The notes: generated by a model not told the origin, from the sequence alone. DNA of 8,981 nucleotides from Pseudomonadota bacterium (GCA_023410295.1 JAEYPY010000199.1:1-8981), one strand, 5' to 3'; counted from the first letter of the stretch, positions 1 through 6,675 are shown. Numbers and translations are program-made.

Positions 1-36
1 TTCAATCCGCTGCTCTACCAACTGAGCTACCCAGGC
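1..36 (-). tRNA. tRNA-Phe (anticodon GAA), 5' part only
   Basis: The reverse complement reads as tRNA positions 1-36. It has a 7-nt acceptor strand (GCCTGGG), TA at positions 8-9, the D-arm GCTC/AGTTGGTA/GAGC, A26, the 5' strand of the anticodon stem (GCGGA), then TT and GAA at positions 34-36. U33 followed by GAA gives the phenylalanine anticodon, and the D-loop has the usual AGTTGGTA form. The anticodon 3' stem, variable loop, T-arm and acceptor 3' strand lie outside the window, so pairing of the acceptor and anticodon stems cannot be checked. It lies downstream of the AsmA gene on the same strand but has its own promoter. Confidence 0.93.
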
Positions 37-85
37 GCCCGGATCGCCATGCCCTATTGAGTGGGCCCTGGCGCGGGAGCGAGGG

Positions 86-114
86 TCTATAGCGGCGCGC
101 CCGGCGCCTGTCCA
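86..114 (-). promoter_or_regulatory. sigma70-type promoter for tRNA-Phe
   Basis: On the minus strand a -35 box TGGACA (109-114) and a -10 box TATAGA (86-91) are separated by exactly 17 bp. Each matches the TTGACA/TATAAT consensus at five of six positions. Transcription would begin near position 79-80, leaving a leader of about 43 nt before the tRNA 5' end for RNase P to remove. The bases just after the -10 box (CCCTCGC) are GC-rich, as in the discriminators of stringently controlled stable-RNA promoters. The match and position are seen directly; promoter activity is inferred. Confidence 0.72.
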
Positions 115-140
115 CGCCGGTTTCCGCCGTCACCTGCCCG

Positions 141-2084
141 CTATTGGGCCTGCGCGGCGGCCGTCCGGGCTGCGGCCTCCACTTCGCGCACCCGAGGCAG
201 AATCTGGTCCAGCGCCCGGTCGCTCAGGTCCGCATTATACGAGAGCGCCGACCAGGGGCCTCGGACGGCAAACGGGAAGACCAGCCCGCCGCGCGGCGAA
301 CGTGGCGCGAGACGCGCGTCAAGCCGCCGCTGCGGCAAGTCGATGACGCCGATCCCCGGGATGCGCAGATCGTTCGTGTTGAAGCTAAGGTCATCGGACG
401 CGAGCACGCCGTCGGCAATGGCGAACGTAGCGGAAAGGCCTTCAAACGGCGTTTGCGCCTCCGGCGCAATGAGTTCGCCTCGCAGTGCGTTGCGTATGGT
501 GCGCGAGACACCGCCGAGGTCGACTCCATGCAGCGTACCCGACACGACCTCCACGTGCGTGCGGCCATCGGCGCTGGCGAGCAGCTCAGTCTGCGTACGT
601 CCCTCGGCGCGAATGTTGAGGCTGATCTCGGCGCGCCCCTCAAGATTGGTGAAGTTGATCGCGTCGGTCAGGAAGCGGCGTGCGTCCAGATTGTTGAACG
701 CAAGCTCCTGCACGATGCGCACTGCCGGGGCGCGCGCATCGATCTCGAAGCGCCCGCGCCCCGAACCGCCATAGAGCGAGACGTTCTGCAGCGTCGCGGC
801 CATGAAACCGTCATTGATGACGACATTGGCGCGCGCCCGCTCAATACGCATGTGCTGGACCAGCACCGCGTGCGTCACGAGCTCGAGGTCGGCATTGAAC
901 GCCATCAGGCCGCTGAGATCGAGCGGCGTCGTCGTCGGCTGCGCCTGCATATCCAGCGGGCGCGGCGGGGCTGCGACCACGGCGATGTCCGCATCACCGG
1001 AGCCAGCATCGGGCATGGCGGCGGCGGCGACCGCGGCGTCTTCGGATATCTCCGGCGCCGGCGCGCCTGTCAGGTACGGGTTGAGATCGAAAGCGAACAG
1101 CTCGAGCCGGCCGCTCAGATAAGGCTTGCTGCGCACTTCCCGCAGCACGAAATCGCCGCGTCCGCGCAGCTGATCGACGGCAAAGCCTGCATTGGAGAAG
1201 GTGTAAGCGCCCGCGCCGATAACGATGCGACCAGTGACGGCGAACGCGCCAAAGCTGCCGCCACCTTGCAATGGCGAACCAGTCCATGCCGCCAGCTCGC
1301 GCAAATTCGGGCCGGAGGCGCGCAGCATGCCCGCCAGTTCACCCGAGGTCGCGACCGTTTGCCCGCTGAAGACGGCGTTGATCAATTCGCTCTCGATATT
1401 GAGGCGCAGTGGCGTCAGCTCGCCGCGCGTAGCCGCGCCAGGGTTGGCGATCTCCGCCGCTATCTCGACCTCGCGGTCATTGTAGCGCAGCGAGCCGCGC
1501 AGGCGCATCGGCTCGTCGAGCGCGGTGATGGCCGTGCGTAGATCGGCATCGCCGACCAGCCAGCCTGAACCACGCCGCGCGTCATAGAAGCTGACCTCGC
1601 CATTTATCATCCTGAGTTCGCGCAGGTTCGTGCGCGCGACGTCGACGCTGGGCGGAGACGGCGGCGTCGTCGTAGGCGGCGCCCGGCGCGGCGAGAGGAC
1701 CCAGTTGGGCGCGCCTTCGCTATTCACCTCCAGCGCGATGCGAGGACGCTTGAATACGAGCCGGCGCACCACGATGCGCCGCTCCAGAAGCGGCATCAGT
1801 TCCACGCCGAGATCGATCTCGTCGGCGGCGATGAAGGCCGGCGCACGTCCGCCTTCCACGTTCGCCAACGTCGCATCGTGCGCTCTAAGGCCCAGCACCG
1901 GCCAGTAACTCGCCCCGACATTGCCGGCGATGACGAGATCGCGCCCCGTCGCGTTCTCCACCGCGCGCTCGATCTCGCCGCGGATATCCAGCCGGTAGAC
2001 GAGGTAGGCGAGCGCGCCCGCGCTCATCAGCGTCAGCGCCACCAGGCTGCCGACGACGATCATGGCGATGCGCTTCCAGCTCAT
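141..2084 (-). CDS. AsmA family protein
   Basis: This 647-aa protein is a probable inner-membrane-anchored, periplasm-facing member of the AsmA/TamB-like group, which is linked to outer-membrane biogenesis and lipid transport between membranes. Residues 5-30 form one hydrophobic anchor after a short basic N-terminus (MSWKR). Residues 31-120 are the typical AsmA N-terminal region, with a ligand-free beta-rich repeat (IRGEIERAVENATGRDLVIAG). Residues about 400-620 match the AsmA C-terminal domain (LEGRAEISLNIRAEG, SGTLHGVDLGGVSRTIRNAL, LSFNTNDLRIPGIGVIDLP). Pro/Thr-rich (135-149) and Ala/Pro-rich (341-389) linkers separate the beta-rich blocks. The length is close to E. coli AsmA (617 aa). The open frame extends upstream to 2246, but I chose the start at 2084 because it has a good Shine-Dalgarno, immediately precedes the anchor, and avoids overlapping the divergent GTPase gene. 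The family call is firm; the transported substrate is unknown. Confidence 0.9.
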   Translation of the reverse strand: MSWKRIAMIVVGSLVALTLMSAGALAYLVYRLDIRGEIERAVENATGRDLVIAGNVGASYWPVLGLRAHDATLANVEGGRAPAFIAADEIDLGVELMPLLERRIVVRRLVFKRPRIALEVNSEGAPNWVLSPRRAPPTTTPPSPPSVDVARTNLRELRMINGEVSFYDARRGSGWLVGDADLRTAITALDEPMRLRGSLRYNDREVEIAAEIANPGAATRGELTPLRLNIESELINAVFSGQTVATSGELAGMLRASGPNLRELAAWTGSPLQGGGSFGAFAVTGRIVIGAGAYTFSNAGFAVDQLRGRGDFVLREVRSKPYLSGRLELFAFDLNPYLTGAPAPEISEDAAVAAAAMPDAGSGDADIAVVAAPPRPLDMQAQPTTTPLDLSGLMAFNADLELVTHAVLVQHMRIERARANVVINDGFMAATLQNVSLYGGSGRGRFEIDARAPAVRIVQELAFNNLDARRFLTDAINFTNLEGRAEISLNIRAEGRTQTELLASADGRTHVEVVSGTLHGVDLGGVSRTIRNALRGELIAPEAQTPFEGLSATFAIADGVLASDDLSFNTNDLRIPGIGVIDLPQRRLDARLAPRSPRGGLVFPFAVRGPWSALSYNADLSDRALDQILPRVREVEAAARTAAAQAQ

Positions 2085-2090
2085 GCCGGC

Positions 2091-2098
2091 TTCTCCCC
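2091..2098 (-). promoter_or_regulatory. ribosome binding site of the AsmA gene
   Basis: The minus strand reads GGGGAGAA here, with its GGGGAG core (2093-2098) 8 nt before the ATG at 2084. It decides the start in favour of the 647-aa form over the longer open frame, whose extra 54 residues are non-hydrophobic and lie antisense to the neighbouring gene. Confidence 0.7.
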
Positions 2099-2126
2099 AC
2101 CTTTGGCCGCACCCTAGCCGCTGGCG

Positions 2127-2146
2127 TCCGGGCCCGGAATAGCTAT
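2127..2146. repeat. two abutting palindromes in the divergent intergenic region
   Basis: TCCGGGCCCGGA (2127-2138) is a perfect 12-bp palindrome, followed directly by ATAGCTAT (2139-2146), a perfect 8-bp palindrome. They lie where the spacer and -10 region of the plus-strand GTPase promoter should be, so one could be an operator. A 12-bp palindrome in GC-rich DNA is not rare by chance over 9 kb, so only the position makes it notable. Confidence 0.4.
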
Positions 2147-2156
2147 CTATGCGGCC

Positions 2157-3197
2157 ATGACCCAACCCGTCCCCGTTACCGTGCTCACAGGCTTTCTGGG
2201 CGCGGGCAAGACCACGCTGCTCAACCGCATCCTGACCGAGCCGCACGGCAAGAAATACGCCGTCATCGTCAACGAGTTCGGCGAGATTGGCATTGACAAC
2301 GACCTCATCGTCGACGCCGACGAAGAAGTGTTCGAGATGAACAATGGCTGCGTCTGCTGCACCGTGCGCGGCGACCTCATCCGCATCATTGAAGGCCTGA
2401 TGAAGCGCAAAGGCCGTTTCGACGCGATCCTGGTGGAAACCACGGGCCTAGCCCGCCCGGCGCCGGTGGCGCAGACTTTCTTCGTTGACGCAGACGTGCG
2501 CGCCAAGACCAAGCTCGATGCGATCGTCACCGTGGTCGACGCCAAGCATGTGCTGCAGCAATTGGAGACCAGCGAAGAAGCGGCCGAGCAAGTCGCGTTC
2601 GCCGACGTTATCCTGCTCAACAAGACTGACCTCGTCAGCAAGGACGAACTTGCAGAGATCGAACGCACGCTGCACGGCGTGAACCCCACTGCCCGCGTCC
2701 ATCGCATGACCCGCGGCGACATCGCGCTGGACGCGATCCTTAACCTCGGCGCGTTCGAGCTCGACCGCATCACCGAACTCGATCCGCATTTTCTCCCCGA
2801 TCACGATTGCGACGACGCCTGCGAGCATCATCACGATCATGATCACGACCACCATGGCCACGATCATCACCACCATCACGAGCACGACCACGTCGCCGCC
2901 TCTGGCATCTCCAGCGTCTCGCTCTCCACCGACAAGCCTGTCGATCCGCAAAAGCTGCTGCCCTGGCTGAATGAGCTGACGCAAGCGCGCGGGCCCGACA
3001 TTCTCCGGCTTAAGGGCATCTTCGCCTTTCCGGACGAACCGAAGCGCTTCGTCGTGCAGGGCGTACACATGATCGTTGAAGGCGACACCCAGCGCGATTG
3101 GCGCGAAGGGGAGAAGCGCACCTCGCGGCTCGTCTTCATCGGTCGCAATCTCGACCGTGCCGAACTTGAAACCGCGTTCGCGGCCTGCGCCGCGTGA
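2157..3197 (+). CDS. COG0523 (CobW/ZNG1-type) metallochaperone GTPase
   Basis: This 346-aa G3E-family P-loop GTPase is of the type that binds a metal, often zinc, and inserts it into client proteins. Visible motifs, in order, are Walker A GFLGAGKTT (12-20), the family-defining metal-binding C-x-C-C (C65, C67, C68 in NNGCVCCTVRGDL), the switch II/Walker B region ETTGLA (94-99) and guanine-specificity NKTD (155-158). A linker (216-245) carries 16 histidines plus C218 and C222. The CobW C-terminal domain follows (about 265-340), ending in the conserved TSRLVFIGRNLD. The length is normal for the family. The ATG at 2157 lies 10 codons before the P-loop and has no Shine-Dalgarno. The gene overlaps the following WD40 gene by 4 bp. 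It is not a convincing cobalamin CobW, because no cobalamin biosynthesis gene is adjacent. The metal and client cannot be read from the sequence; zinc is the best guess. Confidence 0.94.
   Translation: MTQPVPVTVLTGFLGAGKTTLLNRILTEPHGKKYAVIVNEFGEIGIDNDLIVDADEEVFEMNNGCVCCTVRGDLIRIIEGLMKRKGRFDAILVETTGLARPAPVAQTFFVDADVRAKTKLDAIVTVVDAKHVLQQLETSEEAAEQVAFADVILLNKTDLVSKDELAEIERTLHGVNPTARVHRMTRGDIALDAILNLGAFELDRITELDPHFLPDHDCDDACEHHHDHDHDHHGHDHHHHHEHDHVAASGISSVSLSTDKPVDPQKLLPWLNELTQARGPDILRLKGIFAFPDEPKRFVVQGVHMIVEGDTQRDWREGEKRTSRLVFIGRNLDRAELETAFAACAA
2826..2891 (+). repeat. histidine/aspartate codon-rich low-complexity tract
   Basis: This in-frame run of CAT/CAC and GAT/GAC codons encodes residues 224-245 of the GTPase, with 15 histidines in 22 residues. 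It corresponds to the metal-binding loop seen in many COG0523 proteins between the GTPase and C-terminal domains. Such repeats can change length by slippage, so the tract length may differ between strains. Confidence 0.85.
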
Positions 3198-4189
3198 CGG
3201 CGCAAGTCTATCAAACCGGCCGGCGCCTCGCGTTCGGCGCCGCAGCCACCGCCGTCTACTGGATCGGCGAAGAAGCATTGTTTGCGCTGGGCGACGGCAC
3301 GGTTTTCACCGCCGCTCGCGAAGGCGAGACGCGCAGCATCACCGCGCACGATGGCGCCATTCTCTCCGCCGTGTTGCACCCCGATGGCCGACGCCTCGTA
3401 ACCGGCGGCGATGACGGGCGCGTGAATCTCATCGCACCGGACGGCAGCGTCGAAACCATCGCCGAGCTACGCAAATGGGTCGATCATCTCGTCGCCAGCC
3501 CCGCGTCGAAGCTGATCGTCGCCGGCGTCGGCAAGCAGGCCATCGTCTTCAAGGACGGCGCCGAGACGCATCGCTTCAGCTATCCCTCGACCGTCGGCGG
3601 CCTTGCGCTCGACGCGAAGGGCCGTCGCCTTGCCGCCAGCCATTATGGCGGCGTCACGCTACGCTACGCGCTGATGGCCGACGATAAGGGTCAAGAACTC
3701 AAATGGACGGGCTCGCACCTCGCCGTCACGCTCTCGCCGGAAGCCGATTACGTCATCACCGCCATGCAGGAGAACGCCCTGCACGGCTGGAAACTGCCGG
3801 AGAAAACCGACCTCCGCATGGACGGTTATCCAGCCAAAACGAAGCGCTTTTCCTGGGATAAGCGCGGCCGCTGGCTCGCCACCTCCGGCGCTAACGCCGC
3901 CATCGTCTGGCCCTTCATCGGCAAACTCGGCCCGCAAGGCAAAGCGCCGCTGCAGCCGGGCGAACGCCAAGCCCTCGTCACCGCCGTAGCCTTCCATCCC
4001 AGCGAAGAAGTGCTCGCCATCGGCTACAGCGACGGCGCGGCCATCCTGGTGCGTTTCGCCGATCAACTCGGCATGGCTCTGGATGAAGCGGGCGAAGGCC
4101 CCGTCACCGCGCTCGCCTGGAGCGCGGACGGCAAACGCATCGCCATCGGCGATGAAGCCGGCCGCGGCGCAATTATCGATGTGAGTTGA
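3194..4189 (+). CDS. WD40-repeat beta-propeller protein
   Basis: This 331-aa protein of unknown biochemical role has no signal peptide or membrane segment, so it is predicted to be cytosolic. It consists almost wholly of WD40-like repeats. I count seven clear units starting near residues 52, 94, 130, 172, 213, 259 and 302, plus a degenerate N-terminal one (about 13-48), fitting a seven- or eight-bladed propeller. Typical strings are AVLHPDGRRLVTGGDDGRV (59-77), AVAFHPSEEVLAIGYSDGAA (264-283) and ALAWSADGKRIAIGDEAG (306-323). The terminal WD dipeptides are mostly degenerate. The GTG start at 3194 lies inside the GTPase stop (GTGA) without its own Shine-Dalgarno, so translation is probably coupled. 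No catalytic motif is present; such propellers are usually binding scaffolds. The coupling suggests it is a partner or client of the metallochaperone, which is an inference. Confidence 0.88.
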   Translation: MTAQVYQTGRRLAFGAAATAVYWIGEEALFALGDGTVFTAAREGETRSITAHDGAILSAVLHPDGRRLVTGGDDGRVNLIAPDGSVETIAELRKWVDHLVASPASKLIVAGVGKQAIVFKDGAETHRFSYPSTVGGLALDAKGRRLAASHYGGVTLRYALMADDKGQELKWTGSHLAVTLSPEADYVITAMQENALHGWKLPEKTDLRMDGYPAKTKRFSWDKRGRWLATSGANAAIVWPFIGKLGPQGKAPLQPGERQALVTAVAFHPSEEVLAIGYSDGAAILVRFADQLGMALDEAGEGPVTALAWSADGKRIAIGDEAGRGAIIDVS

Positions 4190-4192
4190 ACG

Positions 4193-5719
4193 ATGCGGCT
4201 CGATCGGCGCGCTTTGTTGGCTTCGTCACTCGCGTTCGCCGCGGGCCCGCCAGCGCACGCGCAAGCCGGGCCGATCGCACGCACCACACACGGCCGCGTG
4301 CTTGGCGCGCGCGAGGGTGAGGTGCTGAGTTTCAAAGGTGTGCGCTATGGCGCGCCGCCCCCGCGTTTCCAACGGCCGCAGCCGCCACGGGCGTGGCGCG
4401 GCGTGCGCGATGCGCTGGCTTATGGTCCTGCCTGTCCGCAACGCGGGCTGGGTGAAGAGCCGCAGAGCGAAGACTGTCTCTTCCTCAATGTGTGGACCCC
4501 GGCGCTCCGCGGCGCGCGGCCGGTGCTCGTCTACATCCACGGCGGCGCCTATAACACAGGCTCCGGCTCGGGCCCCGAGACCAATGGCGCGCGGCTTGCG
4601 GCGCGCGGCGATGTTGTCGTCATCACGCTCAATCATCGCCTCAACGCGTTCGGTTACGCCTACCTCGCCGCGCACGGCTTTCCCGACAGCGGCAATGCCG
4701 GCCAGCTCGATCTCATCCTCGCGCTCGAGTGGGTGCGCAACAACGCCGTGAACTTCGGCGGCGATCCCGGCAACGTCACCGTGTTCGGCCAGTCCGGCGG
4801 GGGCGCAAAGATCGCCACCTTGATGGCGATGCCGGCCGCGCGCGGGCTCTTCCATCGCGCCTTCACGATGAGCGGCCAGCAAGTCACCGCCTCAGGTCCG
4901 CTCAACGCCACGCGGCGCACGAGTGCGTATCTGCAAGCGCTCAGTTTGAACGAGGGCAGTGCACGCGACATCGCCGCCCTGCCCGCCGCACGCCTTGTCG
5001 AGGCGTTAACGCCAACCGATCCCGTGCTCGGCTACGGCTCGATCTATTTCGGCCCGGTGCTCGATGAGCGACATCTGACGCGTCATCCATTCTATCCCGA
5101 CGCCGCGCCGCAATCGCTCGATATCCCGATGTTGATCGGCAACACGCACGACGAGACGCGCGGCTTTGTCGGCAATGATCGCACCCTTTTCAATCTGACC
5201 TGGGACGAGCTGCCGGGCCGGCTCGCCATAGCGATGCGGGTCGATATTCTTCCCGAGCACGTGGTCAGCCGCTATCGCGAGCTTTACCCGGACTATTCGC
5301 CGAGCGACGTCTACTTCGCCGCCTCCACCGCCGCGCGGTCGTGGCGCGGCGCGCTGATCGAACTGGAAGAACGCGCCCGCGCCGGCGCGCCCGCCTTCGC
5401 CTATCAACTGGATTGGCGTGCGCCGGCGGAAGGCGGCCTTTTCGGCGCGCCGCATACGCTCGATATCCCACTCGTGTTCAGCAATCTGGAAGCGTCGCAC
5501 TGGATCGGCGCGCGCACGCCGGAAGCGGAGGCCATGTCGGCGGAGATGTTGGACATGCTGATCCGCTTCGCCCGCACCGGCGATCCTGGCTGGGCGCCTT
5601 ACACGCTACCGGCGCGCACGACGATGATCTTCGATCAGACTTCGCGCGTCGTCAGCGATCCGCGGCGAGAAGAGCGCGAGCTGTTCGCGAAAGTGCCGTA
5701 CGTCCAGCCCGGTACTTAA
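4193..5719 (+). CDS. type-B carboxylesterase, probably exported
   Basis: This 508-aa alpha/beta-hydrolase of the carboxylesterase type B (para-nitrobenzyl esterase-like) family hydrolyses carboxylic esters; its natural substrate is unknown. Visible elements are the signature EDCLFLNVWTP (93-103), the oxyanion-hole HGG (116-118), nucleophile elbow GQSGG with Ser201, likely acid Glu321 (NTHDETRGF) and likely base His421 (GAPHTLDIPLVF). Cys81 and Cys95 match the family's conserved N-terminal disulfide, consistent with an oxidising compartment. The N-terminus MRLDRRALLASSLAFAAG with AHA before QA (about residue 23) looks like a signal peptide, and the paired arginines allow the Tat route. The elbow reads GQSGGG rather than the commoner GESAGG, a variant also known in bacterial members. 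The gene starts 3 bp after the WD40 gene, so it is probably co-transcribed. The catalytic triad is inferred from family conservation. Confidence 0.93.
   Translation: MRLDRRALLASSLAFAAGPPAHAQAGPIARTTHGRVLGAREGEVLSFKGVRYGAPPPRFQRPQPPRAWRGVRDALAYGPACPQRGLGEEPQSEDCLFLNVWTPALRGARPVLVYIHGGAYNTGSGSGPETNGARLAARGDVVVITLNHRLNAFGYAYLAAHGFPDSGNAGQLDLILALEWVRNNAVNFGGDPGNVTVFGQSGGGAKIATLMAMPAARGLFHRAFTMSGQQVTASGPLNATRRTSAYLQALSLNEGSARDIAALPAARLVEALTPTDPVLGYGSIYFGPVLDERHLTRHPFYPDAAPQSLDIPMLIGNTHDETRGFVGNDRTLFNLTWDELPGRLAIAMRVDILPEHVVSRYRELYPDYSPSDVYFAASTAARSWRGALIELEERARAGAPAFAYQLDWRAPAEGGLFGAPHTLDIPLVFSNLEASHWIGARTPEAEAMSAEMLDMLIRFARTGDPGWAPYTLPARTTMIFDQTSRVVSDPRREERELFAKVPYVQPGT
5716..5719. other. shared TTAA giving overlapping convergent stop codons
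   Basis: The plus-strand esterase stops with TAA at 5717-5719, and the minus-strand SDR gene stops with TAA read from 5718 to 5716. The palindrome TTAA thus serves both genes, which overlap tail to tail by 4 bp. There is no intergenic room for a terminator, so each transcript probably runs into the opposing gene. I see no hairpin followed by a T-run at the junction. Confidence 0.9.
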
Positions 5720-6675
5720 CCGGCGAGCTGACGCATCCCGTCCTCGACGCTCACCACCGGCGCGTAACCAAGCTCCGCACGCGCCTTATCATCCTTCAGC
5801 ACGCTGTCGCGGGACATGATCATTGCGGAAAAGCGCGTCAGCGGCGGCTCGCCCTTGAGCGGCAGCGTACTCCACAATCCTTCGCATGTGGCGCCCAGCG
5901 CATCGGCGAACCAGCCCGGCACGCTCTTGTCTGCGAGCACAACCCCGCGCGACGCGGCCATGCCCGCAATCATGTCGCGCATCGGCCGCACGCCATCATC
6001 GAGAATGAAATACGCCTCGCCGCCGCGGCCATTAGTTAGCGCCAGCTCAATCGCGTGCATGAGATTGTCGATGTGCGTCGTCGACGTCATCGCCCGGCCG
6101 CGATCGACCCACATGAACTTCCCCGCCTTGGCCATCGCTTCAATCGTCGGCAGTAGCGTTGTATCGCCTGGGCCCCAGATGAAGCGTGGCCGCAGAACGA
6201 TCGTCTCAAAGCCCGGCCCGTTCGCCTCCCGCACCAGCATCTCCGCCTGCGCCTTCGTGGACGAATAAGGATAGGGCGAGCGCGGCGCGAGCGGATAGGT
6301 CTCGTCCACGCCGCGCAGGTGCTGGCCATGAAAGAGGGCCGCTTCCGTGCCGATATGGATGAATCGCTTCACCCCCGCTGCGCGCGCAGCGTTCAGCATG
6401 CGCGCCGTGCCGTCGACATTGAAGCGCTTCCACGCGTCGGGCGGGCCCCACTGTTCCACGAACGCGGCGCAATGCAGCACGATCTCGGCATCGCCGATAT
6501 GCGCGGCGGTTACGTTCTCCAGATCGCAACGCACCGGCTCGGCGCCCAGCGCGCGGATTGCGGCGTCGCTCTTTTCGGAACGCGACATCGCCCGCAGGTC
6601 ATGACCGGCAGCAACAAGCTTCTTCGCCGCCGCGCCGCCGACAAAGCCGGATGCGCCGGTGACGAAGATGCGCAT
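5716..6675 (-). CDS. NAD(P)-dependent epimerase/dehydratase (extended SDR, 3-beta-HSD-like)
   Basis: This 319-aa protein (320 if started at the GTG at 6678) is a cytosolic extended short-chain dehydrogenase/reductase. Numbered from the GTG, the nucleotide-binding TGASGFVG is at 7-14, the catalytic YSSTK at 138-142 (Tyr138, Lys142), and a probable catalytic Thr111 lies in HIGTEAA. RPRFIWGPGD (163-172) is the substrate-domain motif seen in sugar epimerases and 3-beta-hydroxysteroid dehydrogenase-like enzymes. The FNVDGTARMLNAARAAGVKRFIHIG region is closest in style to 3-beta-HSD-like members, but the substrate cannot be assigned. The start overlaps the valS stop. GTG (6678) and ATG (6675) are adjacent; I prefer the ATG because it gives the usual MRIFVTGASG beginning. 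An AAAGGCGAGG stretch just upstream can serve either. Coupling to valS suggests co-transcription, not shared function. Confidence 0.9.
   Translation of the reverse strand: MRIFVTGASGFVGGAAAKKLVAAGHDLRAMSRSEKSDAAIRALGAEPVRCDLENVTAAHIGDAEIVLHCAAFVEQWGPPDAWKRFNVDGTARMLNAARAAGVKRFIHIGTEAALFHGQHLRGVDETYPLAPRSPYPYSSTKAQAEMLVREANGPGFETIVLRPRFIWGPGDTTLLPTIEAMAKAGKFMWVDRGRAMTSTTHIDNLMHAIELALTNGRGGEAYFILDDGVRPMRDMIAGMAASRGVVLADKSVPGWFADALGATCEGLWSTLPLKGEPPLTRFSAMIMSRDSVLKDDKARAELGYAPVVSVEDGMRQLAG

Larger units (their letters stand above)
2085..2156. promoter_or_regulatory. divergent promoter region between the AsmA gene and the GTPase operon
   Basis: Only 72 bp separate two divergent start codons, so both promoters must lie here or inside the genes. 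On the minus strand, TAGGGT (2111-2116) is a possible -10 box for the AsmA gene, with a weak TTCCGG (2134-2139) 17 bp upstream. On the plus strand, TATCTA (2144-2149), or the overlapping GCTATC that resembles the Caulobacter-type GCTAnAwC -10, would place the transcription start at or next to the GTPase ATG. No good -35 box precedes it. I see no AT-rich inverted repeat of the Zur type (GTTATnnnATAAC-like). The individual boxes are weak calls. Confidence 0.35.

Noticed and set aside
115..140. Possible terminator hairpin after the AsmA gene
   Set aside because: The arms around the AAA loop (minus strand CGGCGG/CCGGCG) contain a mismatch and no T-run follows, so it does not qualify as an intrinsic terminator.
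144..1541. Long plus-strand open frame (465 codons) opposite the AsmA gene
   Set aside because: Its product is Arg/Ala-rich with no recognisable domain and lies wholly antisense to a well-supported gene. Such frames arise from GC-rich third codon positions.
2085..2156. Zur operator upstream of the GTPase
   Set aside because: No AT-rich inverted repeat resembling known alphaproteobacterial Zur sites is present; the visible palindromes have a different sequence.
2085..2246. N-terminal extension of the AsmA frame to 2246
   Set aside because: The extra 54 residues precede the membrane anchor, have no family resemblance and overlap the GTPase P-loop coding region. The ATG at 2084 has a good Shine-Dalgarno.
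2157..3197. Assignment as cobalamin-biosynthesis CobW
   Set aside because: The family fits, but no cobalamin gene is nearby, and the His-rich loop and WD40 neighbour do not indicate a cobalt pathway. The broader COG0523 call is safer.
2448..3278. Minus-strand open frame opposite the GTPase, with a Val/Met-rich segment
   Set aside because: The hydrophobic-looking stretch is simply the antisense reading of the His/Asp codon tract, not a real membrane protein.
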